Shown here one piece after another: positions 63,964-64,000 of a stretch of 64,000 nucleotides of DNA. Within the stretch, counting starts at the first letter, position 1, and each line of letters opens with the position of its first letter. Made by a program: the position numbers and the translations under genes. The stretch comes from Streptomyces roseirectus (GTDB taxonomy: Bacteria; Actinomycetota; Actinomycetes; Streptomycetales; Streptomycetaceae), in NCBI RefSeq assembly GCF_014489635.1, contig NZ_CP060828.1:4936001-5000000 (forward strand), read 5' to 3'. Under the pieces are notes generated by a model. That model had not been told where the DNA came from, did no database searches, and saw nothing but the letters and a program-made list of their open reading frames with translations.

Positions 63964-64000
63964 CCCTCCAGTGTGCGGAGAGAGATGTGGATCACGCACC

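Overview
This is a high-GC actinobacterial chromosome segment, almost certainly Streptomyces. The support is the very high GC with strong third-position bias, many GTG starts, the sporulation gene pair ssgR/ssgA, a fused cydCD gene, the LppU/SCO3897-type remnant, and gene order that from memory matches the oriC-proximal S. coelicolor stretch from about SCO3890 to SCO3953. Seventeen perfect copies of the 14-bp palindrome GTTTCACGTGAAAC, the Streptomyces ParB-binding parS site, lie in the 64 kb, with an eighteenth one-mismatch copy. This places the window inside the origin-proximal segrosome region. There are no tRNA, rRNA, insertion sequence, prophage or CRISPR signals.

Layout. 1-9.2 kb (minus strand): trxB (cut by the left edge, with a clear SigR-type promoter), then an envelope/stress block read from high to low coordinates: DUF6049 secreted membrane protein, murJ flippase, a membrane pseudokinase, the ECF factor sigM and its zinc-finger anti-sigma factor. 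The same set sits at the trxB end of the Mycobacterium chromosome. 9.4-25.5 kb: CCA-adding enzyme, a decayed LppU-type gene, an MFS pump, inositol-1-phosphate synthase with its PadR regulator, a class A penicillin-binding protein, a GT87-type mannosyltransferase-like protein, an alanine-racemase-like protein beside FemX, a small membrane protein, the rpsF-ssb-rpsR-rplI operon with terminator, and a MATE transporter. 25.5-43.6 kb: dnaB with DnaA boxes in its leader, a beta-lactamase-fold serine hydrolase, GNAT/MarR/MFS genes, a flavohaemoprotein with a very long repetitive N-terminus, NUDIX, LysR, a holin-like protein/phosphatase/cystathionine lyase operon, cupin, a DUF5326-type protein, ssgR-ssgA and a YibE/F membrane protein. 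43.6-51 kb: TPP riboswitch plus thiC, a low-complexity gap, a membrane protein, a metallophosphoesterase, a 1.4-kb gene-poor purine/pyrimidine-skewed stretch and a LacI regulator. 51-64 kb: hisC-type aminotransferase, the Rex-box-controlled cydA-cydB-cydCD operon, an orphan GAF/HisKA_3 sensor kinase, an M23 peptidase, HAD phosphatase, an LLM oxidoreductase and kptA.

The most interesting structure is not a gene cluster but how the parS sites are built into other elements. Two sit in frame inside the anti-sigma gene. Four are centred in long perfect palindromes just downstream of stop codons, where they could double as terminators. One contains the likely start codon of cydCD. One perfect and one mutated copy form the extension between the two conserved halves of the thiC TPP riboswitch. 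Several sites form arrays with 22- or 24-bp periodicity, about two helical turns.
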